Below, piece by piece: positions 8,976 to 18,084 of a DNA stretch of 64,000 bases. Each line of letters begins with the position of its first letter. Position 1 is the stretch's first letter. A program made the translations under genes and the position numbers. The stretch lies in NCBI GenBank assembly GCA_963758945.1, contig CAVWXY010000014.1:6876-70875 (forward strand), given 5' to 3'. A model generated the notes under the pieces. The model ran no database searches and had not been told where the DNA came from. It saw only the letters and a program-made list of their open reading frames with translations. This DNA is from VAZQ01 sp963758945 (GTDB lineage Bacteria > Pseudomonadota > Alphaproteobacteria > Rhizobiales > Xanthobacteraceae).

Positions 8976-9866
8976 ATGCCCGACCTCGCATCACAAGAGC
9001 GCGCCGCGCGCCTCACCGGCATCGCACTGATGTGCGGGGCGGTGGCATGTTTTGCCATGCTCGACACGACGGCGAAATACCTCAATCTCTACATGAGCAC
9101 GCTCCAGGTGGTGTGGGCGCGCTACACCGGGGCATTCGTGTTCCCGTTCATCCTGTCGAATCCATGGACGCATCCCGGCCTCGCCCGCACCACCCGGCCG
9201 GTGCTGCAGATCGTGCGCTCGATGCTGCTGCTCGGATCGACGCTGGGCAATTTCGCCGCGTTGCGCTACCTGCAGCTCGACGAGGCGATCGCGCTGGTGT
9301 TCTCGACGCCGTTCATCGTCGCCGCGCTGTCGGGGCCGATGCTGGGGGAATGGGTGCGCTGGCGGCGCTGGTGCGCGATCGCCGTGGGCTTCGTCGGCGT
9401 GCTGGTGGTGGTCCGCCCCGGACCGGGCACGTTCCAGCCGGCGGCGCTGTTGTCGCTGTCGGCCGCGCTGTTCTATGCGCTCTATTCCATCACCACCCGC
9501 ATCCTCGCCCGCACCGACTCCAACGGCACCACGCTGTTCTACTCGAACATCGTCGGGGCCGTGGCGCTGCTCCCGGTCGTGCCGTTCGTCTGGACCACGC
9601 CGAGCGATCCGCTCGTCATCACGCTGATGGTGGCGTCGGGGGTGATGGGCAGCTTCGGCCACTATCTCCTCATTGCGGCGCACCGGATGGCGCCGGCGGC
9701 CGTGCTGTCACCCTTCATCTACACCGAGATCGTGCTGGTGACCGCGTCGGGCTTCCTGGTGTTCGGCGACGTGCCCAACCGCTTCACGCTCACCGGCGCG
9801 GCGATCGTGGTCGCCTCCGGCCTCTATCTGCTGCACCGCGAGCGCCTGGTGCGGGGAAAGGCGTAG
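8976..9866 (+). CDS. DMT-superfamily (EamA) transporter
   Basis: A 296-residue protein with about ten predicted membrane helices arranged as two EamA repeats (about 14-140 and 155-290). Features include ALMCGAVACFAMLDT in helix 1 and the conserved second-repeat opening ALLSLSAALFYALYSI. EamA proteins export or import small metabolites; the substrate is not predictable. The start codon follows directly on the hairpin cluster (22 bp) and has no clear ribosome-binding site. Confidence 0.88.
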   Translation: MPDLASQERAARLTGIALMCGAVACFAMLDTTAKYLNLYMSTLQVVWARYTGAFVFPFILSNPWTHPGLARTTRPVLQIVRSMLLLGSTLGNFAALRYLQLDEAIALVFSTPFIVAALSGPMLGEWVRWRRWCAIAVGFVGVLVVVRPGPGTFQPAALLSLSAALFYALYSITTRILARTDSNGTTLFYSNIVGAVALLPVVPFVWTTPSDPLVITLMVASGVMGSFGHYLLIAAHRMAPAAVLSPFIYTEIVLVTASGFLVFGDVPNRFTLTGAAIVVASGLYLLHRERLVRGKA

Positions 9867-10021
9867 GTGCCCTGTCCCGGACGCGGTGCAGGGTGAAGCG
9901 CAACGCGCTCCGCGCAGCGCCGCGCCCAGGACGCGAATACGCGTTGCATCCGCTTGCGCCCGGGGGCTAACTTCCGCTCGTCCCGGCTGCTCCCTTCATC
10001 GGCCTTGTCGAGGTAACGTTC
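9867..10021. repeat. Intergenic segment with dispersed TGTCCCGGACGCG-type repeat
   Basis: About 155 bp of GC-rich non-coding DNA. The part around 9871-9965 (TGTCCCGGACGCGGTGCAG followed by GCGCAACGCG and GCGTTGCATCC) resembles short dispersed elements common between genes in Bradyrhizobium-like genomes. That attribution is from memory of such genomes; only one copy is seen here. Confidence 0.35.
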
Positions 10022-11056
10022 ATGACGCAAGAACCGGTCCGCGCGACCGACGGCCCCCGCTCTGGCATCAACGACGATATCGGCGAAGAGAAGCGGCTGA
10101 CCATGTACCGCCTTCAGGTCGAGATCCGCGAGGGCGAGCAGCGCGCCTTCGACCTCTTCCTGCAGAACCTGGTCAAGGGCACGAGCCACCTCTCGCTCGG
10201 CCAGGAGGCGGTGGCCGCGGGCTGTGCCGCCGCGATGAAGCCGGGCGACCTCTCGTTCTGCACCTATCGCGGCCACGCCCACACGCTCGCGCGCGGCGTC
10301 CCGATCGAGAAGGTGCTGGGCGAGCTGATGCAGCGCGACAACGGCCTGATGCGCGGCAAGGGCGGTTCCATGCATCTCACGTCCGCCGAGCACGGCGTGA
10401 TGGGCTCCTATGCCATCATCGGCGCGCATCTGCCGATCGCCTGCGGCGCCGCGTTGCGCGCGCAATACAGGGGTGACGGCGACGTTACGGTGTGCTTCTT
10501 CGGCGACGGCACCACCAATATCGGCGCCTTCCACGAAGCGCTCAACTTCGCGGCGGTCTGGAAGCTGCCGGTGATCTTCGTGTGCGAGAACAACCTCTAC
10601 ATGGAATACACGCCGATCGGCGAGGTGACCGCGGTGGAGCACCCCGCCGCCGACCGCGCCGCGGCTTACGGGCTCGAGCGCATCGTGATCGACGGCAACG
10701 ACGCCGACGCGGTCTACCGCGCCGCCCGCGCGGCCTACGACAAGGCGCGCGCCGGCGGCGGTCCGTCGCTGATCGAGTGCATGACCTATCGCTACAGCGG
10801 CCATTCGCGCGCCGATCCCGCCAAGTACCGTCCCGAGGGCGAGCTCGACAAATGGAAGGAGCGCGATCCGATCAAGCTCTACCGCGAGCGCCTGCAGCAA
10901 TTCGGCATCGCCGCCGACGTGATCGCCGGGATCGAGGCCGACGTGCGGCGCCGCGTCGACGAGGCCACGGAGAAGTGCAAAGCCGCGCCGCCGCCGCCGC
11001 TGGAACTCCTCACCACCGACGTCTACGCCGACGGAGGCTTCGCATGGCGGAACTGA
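10022..11056 (+). CDS. 2-oxoacid dehydrogenase E1 component, alpha subunit
   Basis: A 344-residue ThDP-dependent E1 alpha subunit (pyruvate or acetoin dehydrogenase type). The ThDP motif runs from GDG at about 161 to NN at 190-191, and the YRYSGHSRADPAKYR loop is typical. It decarboxylates a 2-oxoacid (or cleaves acetoin) and passes the acyl group to E2 lipoyl arms. GAGGTAA sits about eight bases before the ATG. It overlaps the beta subunit gene by 13 bp, so the two are made together. E2 is encoded 3 kb downstream; no E3 gene is present. Substrate cannot be settled from sequence. Confidence 0.88.
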   Translation: MTQEPVRATDGPRSGINDDIGEEKRLTMYRLQVEIREGEQRAFDLFLQNLVKGTSHLSLGQEAVAAGCAAAMKPGDLSFCTYRGHAHTLARGVPIEKVLGELMQRDNGLMRGKGGSMHLTSAEHGVMGSYAIIGAHLPIACGAALRAQYRGDGDVTVCFFGDGTTNIGAFHEALNFAAVWKLPVIFVCENNLYMEYTPIGEVTAVEHPAADRAAAYGLERIVIDGNDADAVYRAARAAYDKARAGGGPSLIECMTYRYSGHSRADPAKYRPEGELDKWKERDPIKLYRERLQQFGIAADVIAGIEADVRRRVDEATEKCKAAPPPPLELLTTDVYADGGFAWRN

Positions 11057-12024
11057 CCTATCGCGACGCCGTCGCCCGCGGCATCGCCCAGGAGATGGCG
11101 CGCGATCCCGACGTGATCTTCTTCGGCGAGGACGTGGCCAAGGCCGGCGGCGTGTTCAAGGCCACGGTTGGGCTCTACGAGCAGTTCGGACCCAAGCGCG
11201 TGCGCGACTGCCCGATCTCCGAGCAGGCGATCCTCGGGGCCGCCATGGGCGCTGCGATGACCGGCCTGAAGCCGATCGCCGAGATCATGTTCTCGGATTT
11301 CTTCGCGGTCTGCTTCGACTACATCGCCAACGAGTTTCCCAAGAGCCGCTACATGTCGAACGGCCAGCTCAAATGCCCGCTGGTGGTGCGCACCGGCAAC
11401 GGCGCCGGCTCGCGCTTCGGCGCGCAGCACAGCCAGAGCGTGGAGAACTGGGCGATGATGATCCCCGGCCTCAAGGTGGTGGCGCCGTCGACCCCGCGCG
11501 ACGTGATCGGGCTGCTGGCGGCCGCGGTGCGCGATCCCGACCCCGTCATCTTCTTCGAGCACAAGTCGCTCTATCCGACCAAGGGCGACGTGCCCGAGGG
11601 CGAGATCGTCGACCGGCTCGGCACCGCCAATGTCGTGCGACCGGGCAAGGACGCGACCATCCTGGCGCTGGCGCTGATGGTGCCACGCGCGCTCGCTGCG
11701 GCGGAGCGGCTCAAGGCGGAGCACGGGATCGACTGCGAAGTCGTGGACGTGCGCTCGCTGGTGCCGCTCGACACCAAGACCATCCTCGGCTCGGTCGCGC
11801 GCACGCACCGCCTGTTCACGGTCGAGGAGAACCCGCGGCTGTGCGGCTGGGGCGCCGAGATCGTGTCGATCGTGGCGGACGAGGCGTTCTACGACCTCGA
11901 CGGGCCGCCGGTGCGGATCACGACGCCGCACATCCCGCTGCCGGCGGCCGATATTCTGGAGGACATCGCGCTGCCGACGGCCGAACGGATCGTCGACCGC
12001 GTGCGCCGCTCGTTGGCTTCGTAG
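11044..12024 (+). CDS. 2-oxoacid dehydrogenase E1 component, beta subunit
   Basis: A 326-residue beta subunit, starting at the ATG that overlaps the alpha gene. It has the family features EDVAKAGGVFKAT (about 20-32), the SEQAILGAAMGAAMTG patch and the C-terminal transketolase half with VVDVRSLVPLDTKTI. It forms the alpha2-beta2 E1 that works with the E2 encoded at 14176. The gene is followed by an inverted repeat rather than by the next operon gene. Confidence 0.9.
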   Translation: MAELTYRDAVARGIAQEMARDPDVIFFGEDVAKAGGVFKATVGLYEQFGPKRVRDCPISEQAILGAAMGAAMTGLKPIAEIMFSDFFAVCFDYIANEFPKSRYMSNGQLKCPLVVRTGNGAGSRFGAQHSQSVENWAMMIPGLKVVAPSTPRDVIGLLAAAVRDPDPVIFFEHKSLYPTKGDVPEGEIVDRLGTANVVRPGKDATILALALMVPRALAAAERLKAEHGIDCEVVDVRSLVPLDTKTILGSVARTHRLFTVEENPRLCGWGAEIVSIVADEAFYDLDGPPVRITTPHIPLPAADILEDIALPTAERIVDRVRRSLAS

Positions 12025-12135
12025 CCCGCACGAAGCGGAATCCGGGGCGGTCTCTGCTCGCGGTAAGAACCCCGGATTGCGCCATAGCGCGTTGAAAACG
12101 CGCGTAAACGCGCTTAAGGCTCCATCCGGGCTACG
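12021..12135. repeat. Imperfect palindromic dispersed repeat (copy 1)
   Basis: The segment begins GTAGCCCGCACGAAGCGGAA and ends CTCCATCCGGGCTAC, so its ends are inverted copies of each other; CCGGGG and CCCCGG form an inner pair. It covers most of the gap between the E1 beta stop and the aldehyde dehydrogenase. Related copies lie at 20045-20131 and about 43276-43350. Confidence 0.6.
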
Positions 12136-12183
12136 TAAACTGCGAAAACCGAGTTCCAACCCGAACGTCGTAGGAAACGTCTC

Positions 12184-13635
12184 ATGTACGAAAATCTTCT
12201 CGCGAACGTGCCCACCGATCTGTGGATCGGCGGCAAATGGCGCAAAGCTTCCGACGGCGGCCGCTTCGACGTGCTCGATCCCGCCACCGAGAACAAGATC
12301 GCCTCGGTCGCGAGCGCGACCGTGGACGACGCCAAGGCCGCGGTCGACGCCGCCAGCGACGCGTTCGCGCCCTGGGCCGCGCGCAAGCCGCGCGAGCGCG
12401 CCGAGATCCTGCGCAAGTCGTTCGAGCTGATCATGCGCGACGCCGAGCGGCTCGCCAAGCTGATCACCATCGAGAACGGCAAGGCGCTGTCGGATTCACG
12501 CGGGGAGGTGGCCTATGCCGCCGAGTTCTTCCGCTGGTACGCGGAAGAGGCGGTGCGCGGCATCGGCGCGCTCTCGCGCGCGCCGGCCTCGGGCGCGCGC
12601 ATCGTGGTGCAGCACAAGCCCGCGGGGGTGGCGGTGCTGGTGACGCCGTGGAACTTCCCAGCCGCCATGGCGACGCGCAAGATCGGCCCCGCGCTGGCCG
12701 CCGGCTGCCCGGTGGTGCTCAAGCCCGCCTCCGACACCCCGCTCACCATGCTGGCGCTGATGCCGATCCTCGCGGAAGCGGGCGTGCCGGCAGGCGTGGT
12801 CAACGTCATTCCCTCGCGCTCCTCCGGCAAGGTGGTGAGCGCGATGCTGCATGACCCCCGCGTGCGCGTCGTCTCCTTCACCGGGTCGACCGAAGTGGGC
12901 CGCAAGCTCCTGCACGAGGCGGCCGACAACGTGGTCAAGCCGGCGATGGAGCTCGGCGGCAACGCGCCCTTCATCGTGTTCGAGGACGCCGACATCGACG
13001 CCGCGATCGAGGGCGCCATGATCGCCAAGATGCGCAACATGGGCGAGGCCTGCACCTCGGCCAACCGCTTCTACGTGCACGAGAAGGTGCACGACGAGTT
13101 CGCCAAGAAGCTCGCCGCCAAGATGGCCGCGCTTAAGGTGGGCAACGGCCTCGACGACGGCGTCATGGTGGGACCGCTGGTCAATTCCGACGCCAGAAAC
13201 AAAGTGATCGAGCTGGTCGACGACGCGGTCGGCAAGGGCGCGAAGATCCTCACCGGCGGCAAGCCGCCGGGCGGCGCCGGCCATTTCTATCCGCCGACCG
13301 TGCTCGACGCCGTGCCGGACGGCGCCAAGATGCTGAACGAGGAGATTTTCGGGCCGGTGGCGGCGATCCAGACCTTCACGTCGGAGGGCGAGGCGATCAA
13401 GCGCGCCAACGACACCGAATACGGCCTGGTCGCGTATCTCTATACCAAGGACATGAGCCGCGGCATGCGCGTCTCCGAGCAGCTCGACTTCGGGATGATC
13501 GGGCTCAACCGCGGGCTCGTCTCCGATCCCGCCGCGCCGTTCGGCGGCATGAAGCAGTCCGGCATCGGGCGCGAGGGCGCGCACGAAGGGCTGATGGAGT
13601 TCCTGGAGACGCAGTACATTTCGGTGACGTGGTGA
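12184..13635 (+). CDS. NAD(P)-dependent aldehyde dehydrogenase (succinate-semialdehyde type)
   Basis: A 483-residue aldehyde dehydrogenase of the GabD-like group. It has the oxyanion motif TPWNFPAAMATRKIGPAL, the NAD motif FTGSTEVG, the catalytic Glu in ELGGNAP and the catalytic Cys in GEACTSANR. The residue before Cys is Ala rather than the common Val, within normal variation. It sits inside the E1/E2 cluster and may oxidise a semialdehyde feeding that pathway. The next gene overlaps its stop codon. Confidence 0.9.
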   Translation: MYENLLANVPTDLWIGGKWRKASDGGRFDVLDPATENKIASVASATVDDAKAAVDAASDAFAPWAARKPRERAEILRKSFELIMRDAERLAKLITIENGKALSDSRGEVAYAAEFFRWYAEEAVRGIGALSRAPASGARIVVQHKPAGVAVLVTPWNFPAAMATRKIGPALAAGCPVVLKPASDTPLTMLALMPILAEAGVPAGVVNVIPSRSSGKVVSAMLHDPRVRVVSFTGSTEVGRKLLHEAADNVVKPAMELGGNAPFIVFEDADIDAAIEGAMIAKMRNMGEACTSANRFYVHEKVHDEFAKKLAAKMAALKVGNGLDDGVMVGPLVNSDARNKVIELVDDAVGKGAKILTGGKPPGGAGHFYPPTVLDAVPDGAKMLNEEIFGPVAAIQTFTSEGEAIKRANDTEYGLVAYLYTKDMSRGMRVSEQLDFGMIGLNRGLVSDPAAPFGGMKQSGIGREGAHEGLMEFLETQYISVTW

Positions 13636-14039
13636 GCGGACAGAAAAATCCCAAGAGCGAGGCCGTCGAACGCTTGTGCGGCGCGTGGCGTTATGTCGGC
13701 GCCACGATCGACGGCAAGCCCCGGCCGGGACGCAAGGGAATCATCTATTACGACCGCAGCGGCGCCATGATCGTGCAGGTCGCGCCCGACCAGGACCGTG
13801 GCAAAGCGGGCAGCGCGCCCACGCCGGAGGAAGCGCACGCCGCGCTCGCCGACTACGTCGCCTATTTCGGCACCTATTCGGTCGACGAGCGTGCCGGCAC
13901 GGTCACGCACCATCGCTACGCCAGCGTGCAGCCCGGCGATGTCGGCGACCTCGTACGCGGATACGAGTTCGTGGGCGATCGGCTGATCCTGCGGCCGCCC
14001 GGCACGACATACGAAGTCATCTGGGAACGGATCACGTGA
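13629..14039 (+). CDS. Lipocalin-like domain protein
   Basis: A 136-residue soluble protein with no signal peptide. The layout LCGAWRYVG, KGIIYYDRSGAMIVQV, TYSVDERAGTVTHHRY and LILRPPG matches the lipocalin-like (DUF) beta-barrel family that binds small hydrophobic ligands; members are common beside oxidative pathways. The GTG start at 13629 overlaps the dehydrogenase stop, so translation is coupled. A second GTG at 13632 is equally possible. Confidence 0.7.
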   Translation: MVSGQKNPKSEAVERLCGAWRYVGATIDGKPRPGRKGIIYYDRSGAMIVQVAPDQDRGKAGSAPTPEEAHAALADYVAYFGTYSVDERAGTVTHHRYASVQPGDVGDLVRGYEFVGDRLILRPPGTTYEVIWERIT

Positions 14040-14175
14040 GCCGAAATCTCTCCGTTGTCAGCGCGGGCGGGCATCCGGTCACCGCGAAACGCGCAATGCA
14101 ACGCCGTGCCGGATGCAAAACTCGGCGGTTTCCGGATCATCCGCGTTCGCGGACGATGACTGTCAGGGGCGGTCC

Positions 14176-15516
14176 ATGGACGTGCTGATGCCGCAGCTCG
14201 GCGAGACCGTGGCGGAAGGCAAGATCACGAAATGGTTCAAGTCGGCCGGCGACCCGATCGCGCCCGGCGACAACCTGTTCGAGATCGAGACCGACAAGGT
14301 GTCGATGGAGGTGCCCTCGACCACCGCCGGGGTGCTCGCCGAGATCCGCGTGCCCGAGGGCGCGGTGGTCCCGGTCGGCGCGGTCGTCGCCGTAATCGCC
14401 GACGGCGCGGGCGCGCGGCCGGCAGCGAACGTCGCGTCTGCGCCGGCATCCGCGGCCACGTCTGCCCGGCCGATGCCCTCGGCACCGCCCGGCACCGTTC
14501 CGAGCCCCGCGCAGTCCGCCGCAGCGCCGGCAGGACCGATCAAGCTCGATCCGTTCTTCGAGGTGCGCACGCCCGAGCGCAATTACGGCCCGGCCAGCCT
14601 GCCGGGCGGCGTCCGCGTCACGCCGCTGGCGCGGCGGCTGGCGGCGGAAGGCGGCATCGACCTCGGCAGGATTTCGCCGTCCGGTCCGCACGGCCGCATC
14701 GTCGCGCGCGACGTCGAGGCGGCGGGCGCGATCGCCGCGCGCGCTGCGGCGGCGCCGACATTTTCGGCGGGTGCCACGGCCGATCGGGTCAAGGCGCTCT
14801 ACCGCGACGTCCCGTTCGAGGAGGTGCCGCTCGACGGCATGCGCAAGACCATCGCCGCGCGACTCCTCGAGGCGAAGCAGACCGTTCCGCATTTCTACCT
14901 CACCGCCGATGTCGAGATCGGCCGGCTCATCACGCTGCGCGAGGAGGTGAACGCGGCGGCGCCCAGGGACAAGGCGGGCGATCCCGCGTTGAAGCTTTCA
15001 CTCAATGACCTCCTCATCAAGGCCTGGGCGGCGGCGCTGCAGCGGGTGCCGGCGGCGAACGCGGCGTGGGCGGAGGACCGCATTCTGCGCTTCACGCATT
15101 CCGACATCGGCGTCGCGGTGGCGATCGAAGGCGGGTTGATCACGCCGGTGATCCGCCGGGCGGAAACGAAGAGCCTCTCGGCGATCTCGAACGAGATGAA
15201 GGAGATGGCGGCGCGCGCGCGGGCAAGAAGGCTCAAGCCGGACGAATACCAGGGCGGGTCTTCCGCGATCTCCAACCTCGGCATGTACGGCGTGCGCGAG
15301 TTTGCCGCCATCATCAATCCACCACAGGCGACCATCCTCGCCGTGGGCGCCGCGCGGCGGCAGGCGGTCGAGACCGAGACCGGTGGCGTCGCCTTCGCCA
15401 GCGTCATGGCGGTAACGCTCTCGTGCGATCACCGTGTGGTCGACGGCGCACTCGGCGCCGAGCTGCTCGCGGCGTTCAAGCGATTCGTCGAACAACCGGT
15501 TACGATGCTGGTATGA
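14176..15516 (+). CDS. 2-oxoacid dehydrogenase E2 (dihydrolipoamide acyltransferase)
   Basis: A 446-residue E2. The start at 14176 is preferred over 14113 because AGGGGCGG precedes it and the lipoyl domain begins right there. Domains: lipoyl domain 1-80 with the lipoylated Lys in ETDKVSMEV; Ala/Pro-rich linker about 85-150; E3/E1-binding domain about 155-190 (VTPLARRLAAEGG); catalytic domain 215-446 with DHRVVDG near the C-terminus. It takes the acyl group from the E1 encoded at 10022-12024. No E3 (lipoamide dehydrogenase) gene is in the window, so E3 must come from elsewhere. Confidence 0.92.
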   Translation: MDVLMPQLGETVAEGKITKWFKSAGDPIAPGDNLFEIETDKVSMEVPSTTAGVLAEIRVPEGAVVPVGAVVAVIADGAGARPAANVASAPASAATSARPMPSAPPGTVPSPAQSAAAPAGPIKLDPFFEVRTPERNYGPASLPGGVRVTPLARRLAAEGGIDLGRISPSGPHGRIVARDVEAAGAIAARAAAAPTFSAGATADRVKALYRDVPFEEVPLDGMRKTIAARLLEAKQTVPHFYLTADVEIGRLITLREEVNAAAPRDKAGDPALKLSLNDLLIKAWAAALQRVPAANAAWAEDRILRFTHSDIGVAVAIEGGLITPVIRRAETKSLSAISNEMKEMAARARARRLKPDEYQGGSSAISNLGMYGVREFAAIINPPQATILAVGAARRQAVETETGGVAFASVMAVTLSCDHRVVDGALGAELLAAFKRFVEQPVTMLV

Positions 15517-15562
15517 CACTTGCAACGTCATCCCCGACATGACGAAGGGGGACGAGGATCGA

Positions 15563-16546
15563 ATGGCCGAGACGACCGAAGTTCTGCTGATCGGGCCGCC
15601 CAAGCCGGTCATCGTGCAGGGGCTCACGGCTGCATTCAACCTGATCAAGTTTACCGACGTGAAGGATGCGGAAAAATTCTTCGCAGAGACGGCGCCGCGC
15701 CTGCGCGCCATCGCCTGCTCGGCCACCGAGGAGCGGGTCGATGCCGGCTTGATGAGCCGGCTTCCCCGGCTCGAGATCGTCGCCTCCTTCGGCGTCGGCT
15801 ATGACCACGTCGATACCAAGTGGGCTGCCGCGCACGGCATCACCGTCACCAACACCCCGGAGGTGCTGACCGAGGAGGTCGCCGACACCGCGCTCGGGCT
15901 GCTGTTGTGCACCGTGCGCGAATTCCCGCAGGCGGAGCGCTACGTGCGCGCGGGCAAATGGGCGCAGAAGGGCTACCCGCTCAGCAAGGCGACGCTGCGC
16001 AACCGCACCGTCGGCATGGTCGGCATGGGCCGCATCGGGCAGGCGATCGCGCGCCGGCTCGAGGCCATGCTCGTGCCGGTGGTGTACCACTCGCGACGGC
16101 CGGCGGCAGGCGTCTCCTACCGGCGCTATCCGAATCTGATCGAGATGGCGCGCGACGTCGACGTGCTCCTGGTCATCACCCCGGGCGGTGCGCAGACCAG
16201 GAACCTGATCGGTGCCGAGGTGCTCGAGGCGCTCGGTCCCGACGGCATCCTCATCAACATGTCGCGCGGATCGGTGGTGGACGAGCCGGCGCTGATCAAG
16301 GCGCTGCAGGAGAGGACCATCCTGTCCGCAGGCCTCGATGTTTATCTGCGCGAGCCGGAGGTGCCGCCGGAGCTCATCGCGATGGATAACGTCGTGCTGT
16401 TTCCCCATCTCGGCTCGGCCTCGGTCGCGACGCGCGCGAGGATGGACCAGCTGGTGGTGGACAATCTCGTGGCCTGGGCGGCGGGCAAGCCGCCGCCGAC
16501 ACCGGTGCCGGAAACGCCGTGGCCGTCCAAGCATTCCCGAGCGTAA
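15563..16546 (+). CDS. D-isomer-specific 2-hydroxyacid dehydrogenase
   Basis: A 327-residue NAD(P)-dependent enzyme of the glyoxylate/hydroxypyruvate reductase type. It has the Rossmann motif GMGRIGQAIARRL, catalytic Arg in NMSRGSVVDE, Glu in LDVYLREPEVP and His in FPHLGSAS. It interconverts 2-oxoacids and D-2-hydroxyacids, which suits a neighbour of a 2-oxoacid dehydrogenase. GGGGGACGAGG precedes the ATG at 15563; an in-frame ATG at 15539 lies in a CGTCATCCC repeat-like stretch and is less likely. Confidence 0.88.
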   Translation: MAETTEVLLIGPPKPVIVQGLTAAFNLIKFTDVKDAEKFFAETAPRLRAIACSATEERVDAGLMSRLPRLEIVASFGVGYDHVDTKWAAAHGITVTNTPEVLTEEVADTALGLLLCTVREFPQAERYVRAGKWAQKGYPLSKATLRNRTVGMVGMGRIGQAIARRLEAMLVPVVYHSRRPAAGVSYRRYPNLIEMARDVDVLLVITPGGAQTRNLIGAEVLEALGPDGILINMSRGSVVDEPALIKALQERTILSAGLDVYLREPEVPPELIAMDNVVLFPHLGSASVATRARMDQLVVDNLVAWAAGKPPPTPVPETPWPSKHSRA

Positions 16547-16655
16547 ATTTCCCGTACATCTACGCGGCGCCGTCGCGCTGCGGCCGCCGCGGGGCATGAC
16601 GAACCGCGTGCGGCGTGATAGCGTCCGCGCCGTCGCCACCATACTCGGGTCTCGC

Positions 16656-17348
16656 ATGCCGGGTCGCATCGGTTTCGCCGTCATCGCGCTCGTTCTGATG
16701 GGGCAATGCTCCGCACATGCGCAGACTCCCGAGCCGAGCGGCGCCGCCAAGGACATGGTCGGCGCCTGGGAGATCTCCAACGCCCCACGCGACAAGACCT
16801 GTCCGGTCACCTTCAGCCTCGATCCCGCCGCCGGCGGCTACAAGCTCGATCTCGACGACGCCTGCGGCACCGCGTTCCCCTCCCTCAAGGACGTCGCTTT
16901 CTGGGCGATGGGCCCGAACGATGCGGTGCGGCTGCTGGATTCCAAGGGTGCGATCGTTCTCGATTTCATGGAGGTCGAGTCGCACATGTACGAGGCCGAG
17001 CGCAAAGGGGAGGGGCTCTTCTTCATGCGCACCCAGGCCGCCGTCAAGGAGGCCACCATCTCGCCCGAACAGATTTTCGGCGAATGGACGTTGTTCCGGG
17101 AATTCGAAAAGCCGCTCTGCAAGCTCACGCTGTCGAATGCATCCGCCGGCGCCGACAGCTACAAGATCACGGTGAAGCCGGGCTGCGACGCGTCGGTCGC
17201 CGATATCGGCCTCACCACCTGGCGGCTCGACGCCGACGGATTGCTGCTCAGCGGCAGCGGCGGCAGCTGGCGCTTCTCGGAGAGCGACGCCACCAGCTGG
17301 GAGCGGATTCCCGCGAGCTCCGATCCACTGGTGCTGATGCGGCAGTAG
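16656..17348 (+). CDS. AprI/Inh-type metalloprotease inhibitor with two domains
   Basis: A 230-residue exported protein. The start at 16656 gives a clean signal peptide ending near SAHAQ (residue 23); an in-frame ATG at 16596 would add an untypical leader. Two copies of the Inh beta-barrel follow: about 33-125 (MVGAWEISN, one Cys pair) and about 137-222 (IFGEWTLFR, second Cys pair, SWRFSESD). AprI/Inh proteins block serralysin-type proteases in the periplasm; they are usually single-domain and sit next to the protease gene. Here there are two domains and no protease nearby. Confidence 0.72.
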   Translation: MPGRIGFAVIALVLMGQCSAHAQTPEPSGAAKDMVGAWEISNAPRDKTCPVTFSLDPAAGGYKLDLDDACGTAFPSLKDVAFWAMGPNDAVRLLDSKGAIVLDFMEVESHMYEAERKGEGLFFMRTQAAVKEATISPEQIFGEWTLFREFEKPLCKLTLSNASAGADSYKITVKPGCDASVADIGLTTWRLDADGLLLSGSGGSWRFSESDATSWERIPASSDPLVLMRQ

Positions 17349-17408
17349 CGACCGCGCCGAAACCTGCCGGTCGACCCGAAGCCGCCCGGTTGAGAACTGG
17401 AGCAGGTC

Positions 17409-17984
17409 GTGAAGCTCGACGACGTCAAGGACCTGGGATATGCGGTGGCGATCCCGTTGCCGGCGGACGCGGAATTGTCCAAGGACAACGCAGCGACCCT
17501 CGCGGCGAGCCCCCCGATCAACGTGCTGCGGATGTTCGCCGGCACCGGGGACATGTTCCCGGCCGTGCTCGCCATGGTGCGAGCCGTTTTCTACGACAAG
17601 GACATCGATCCGCGGCTGCGCGAGATCATCGTGCTGCGCTGCGCGCACCTGCTCGACTGCCCCTACGAGTGGCAGGCCAACAGAGTCATGGCGCCCAACG
17701 CCGGCGTCGCGGCGGAGGAGATCGCCGCGGTCGGCCGCGGCGGGCCGGTAGCGAGTCGCGATCCGGCGACACGCCTGATCTGCAAGGCGACGGACGAGCT
17801 TACCCGCACGGCAACGCTCGAGGACGAGACGCTGGCGGAGCTGGTCAAGGCGCACGGGCCGCGGATCGCCTCGAAATACGTCCTCGCGATCGCCTGGTTC
17901 AATCTGCTGAGCCGGTTCCTCAACGGGACGCGCGTCCCGCTCGAGGCCGCCGGCAAGCTCGCGGGGCGGACTTCGCCGGTCTGA
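17409..17984 (+). CDS. Carboxymuconolactone decarboxylase-like protein
   Basis: A 191-residue all-helical CMD-family protein. The family core is at about residues 70-100 (RLREIIVLRCAH, CPYEWQANRVMA). The usual His a few residues after the EW pair is Asn here (about 91), so the proton-relay seen in relatives is changed. Family members act as decarboxylases or peroxidase-like enzymes. It follows the inhibitor gene by 60 bp but need not be functionally linked. Confidence 0.75.
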   Translation: MKLDDVKDLGYAVAIPLPADAELSKDNAATLAASPPINVLRMFAGTGDMFPAVLAMVRAVFYDKDIDPRLREIIVLRCAHLLDCPYEWQANRVMAPNAGVAAEEIAAVGRGGPVASRDPATRLICKATDELTRTATLEDETLAELVKAHGPRIASKYVLAIAWFNLLSRFLNGTRVPLEAAGKLAGRTSPV

Positions 17985-18084
17985 GCCGATGCCCGACCGC
18001 ATGCATGCTTCGAGGAGAGACGTGAAGACTTCAACTGAGCGATCGGCCGAATCCCCGGTCGGTCGGTGACTCGAAAGGTGCGCC

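Noticed and set aside
8816..9085. 89-residue minus-strand gene over the hairpins
   Set aside because: It is translated from the inverted repeats and overlaps the DMT gene start.
10492..12024. A 510-residue E1 protein
   Set aside because: The first 184 residues are a shadow of the alpha gene; the beta gene begins at the overlapping ATG 11044.
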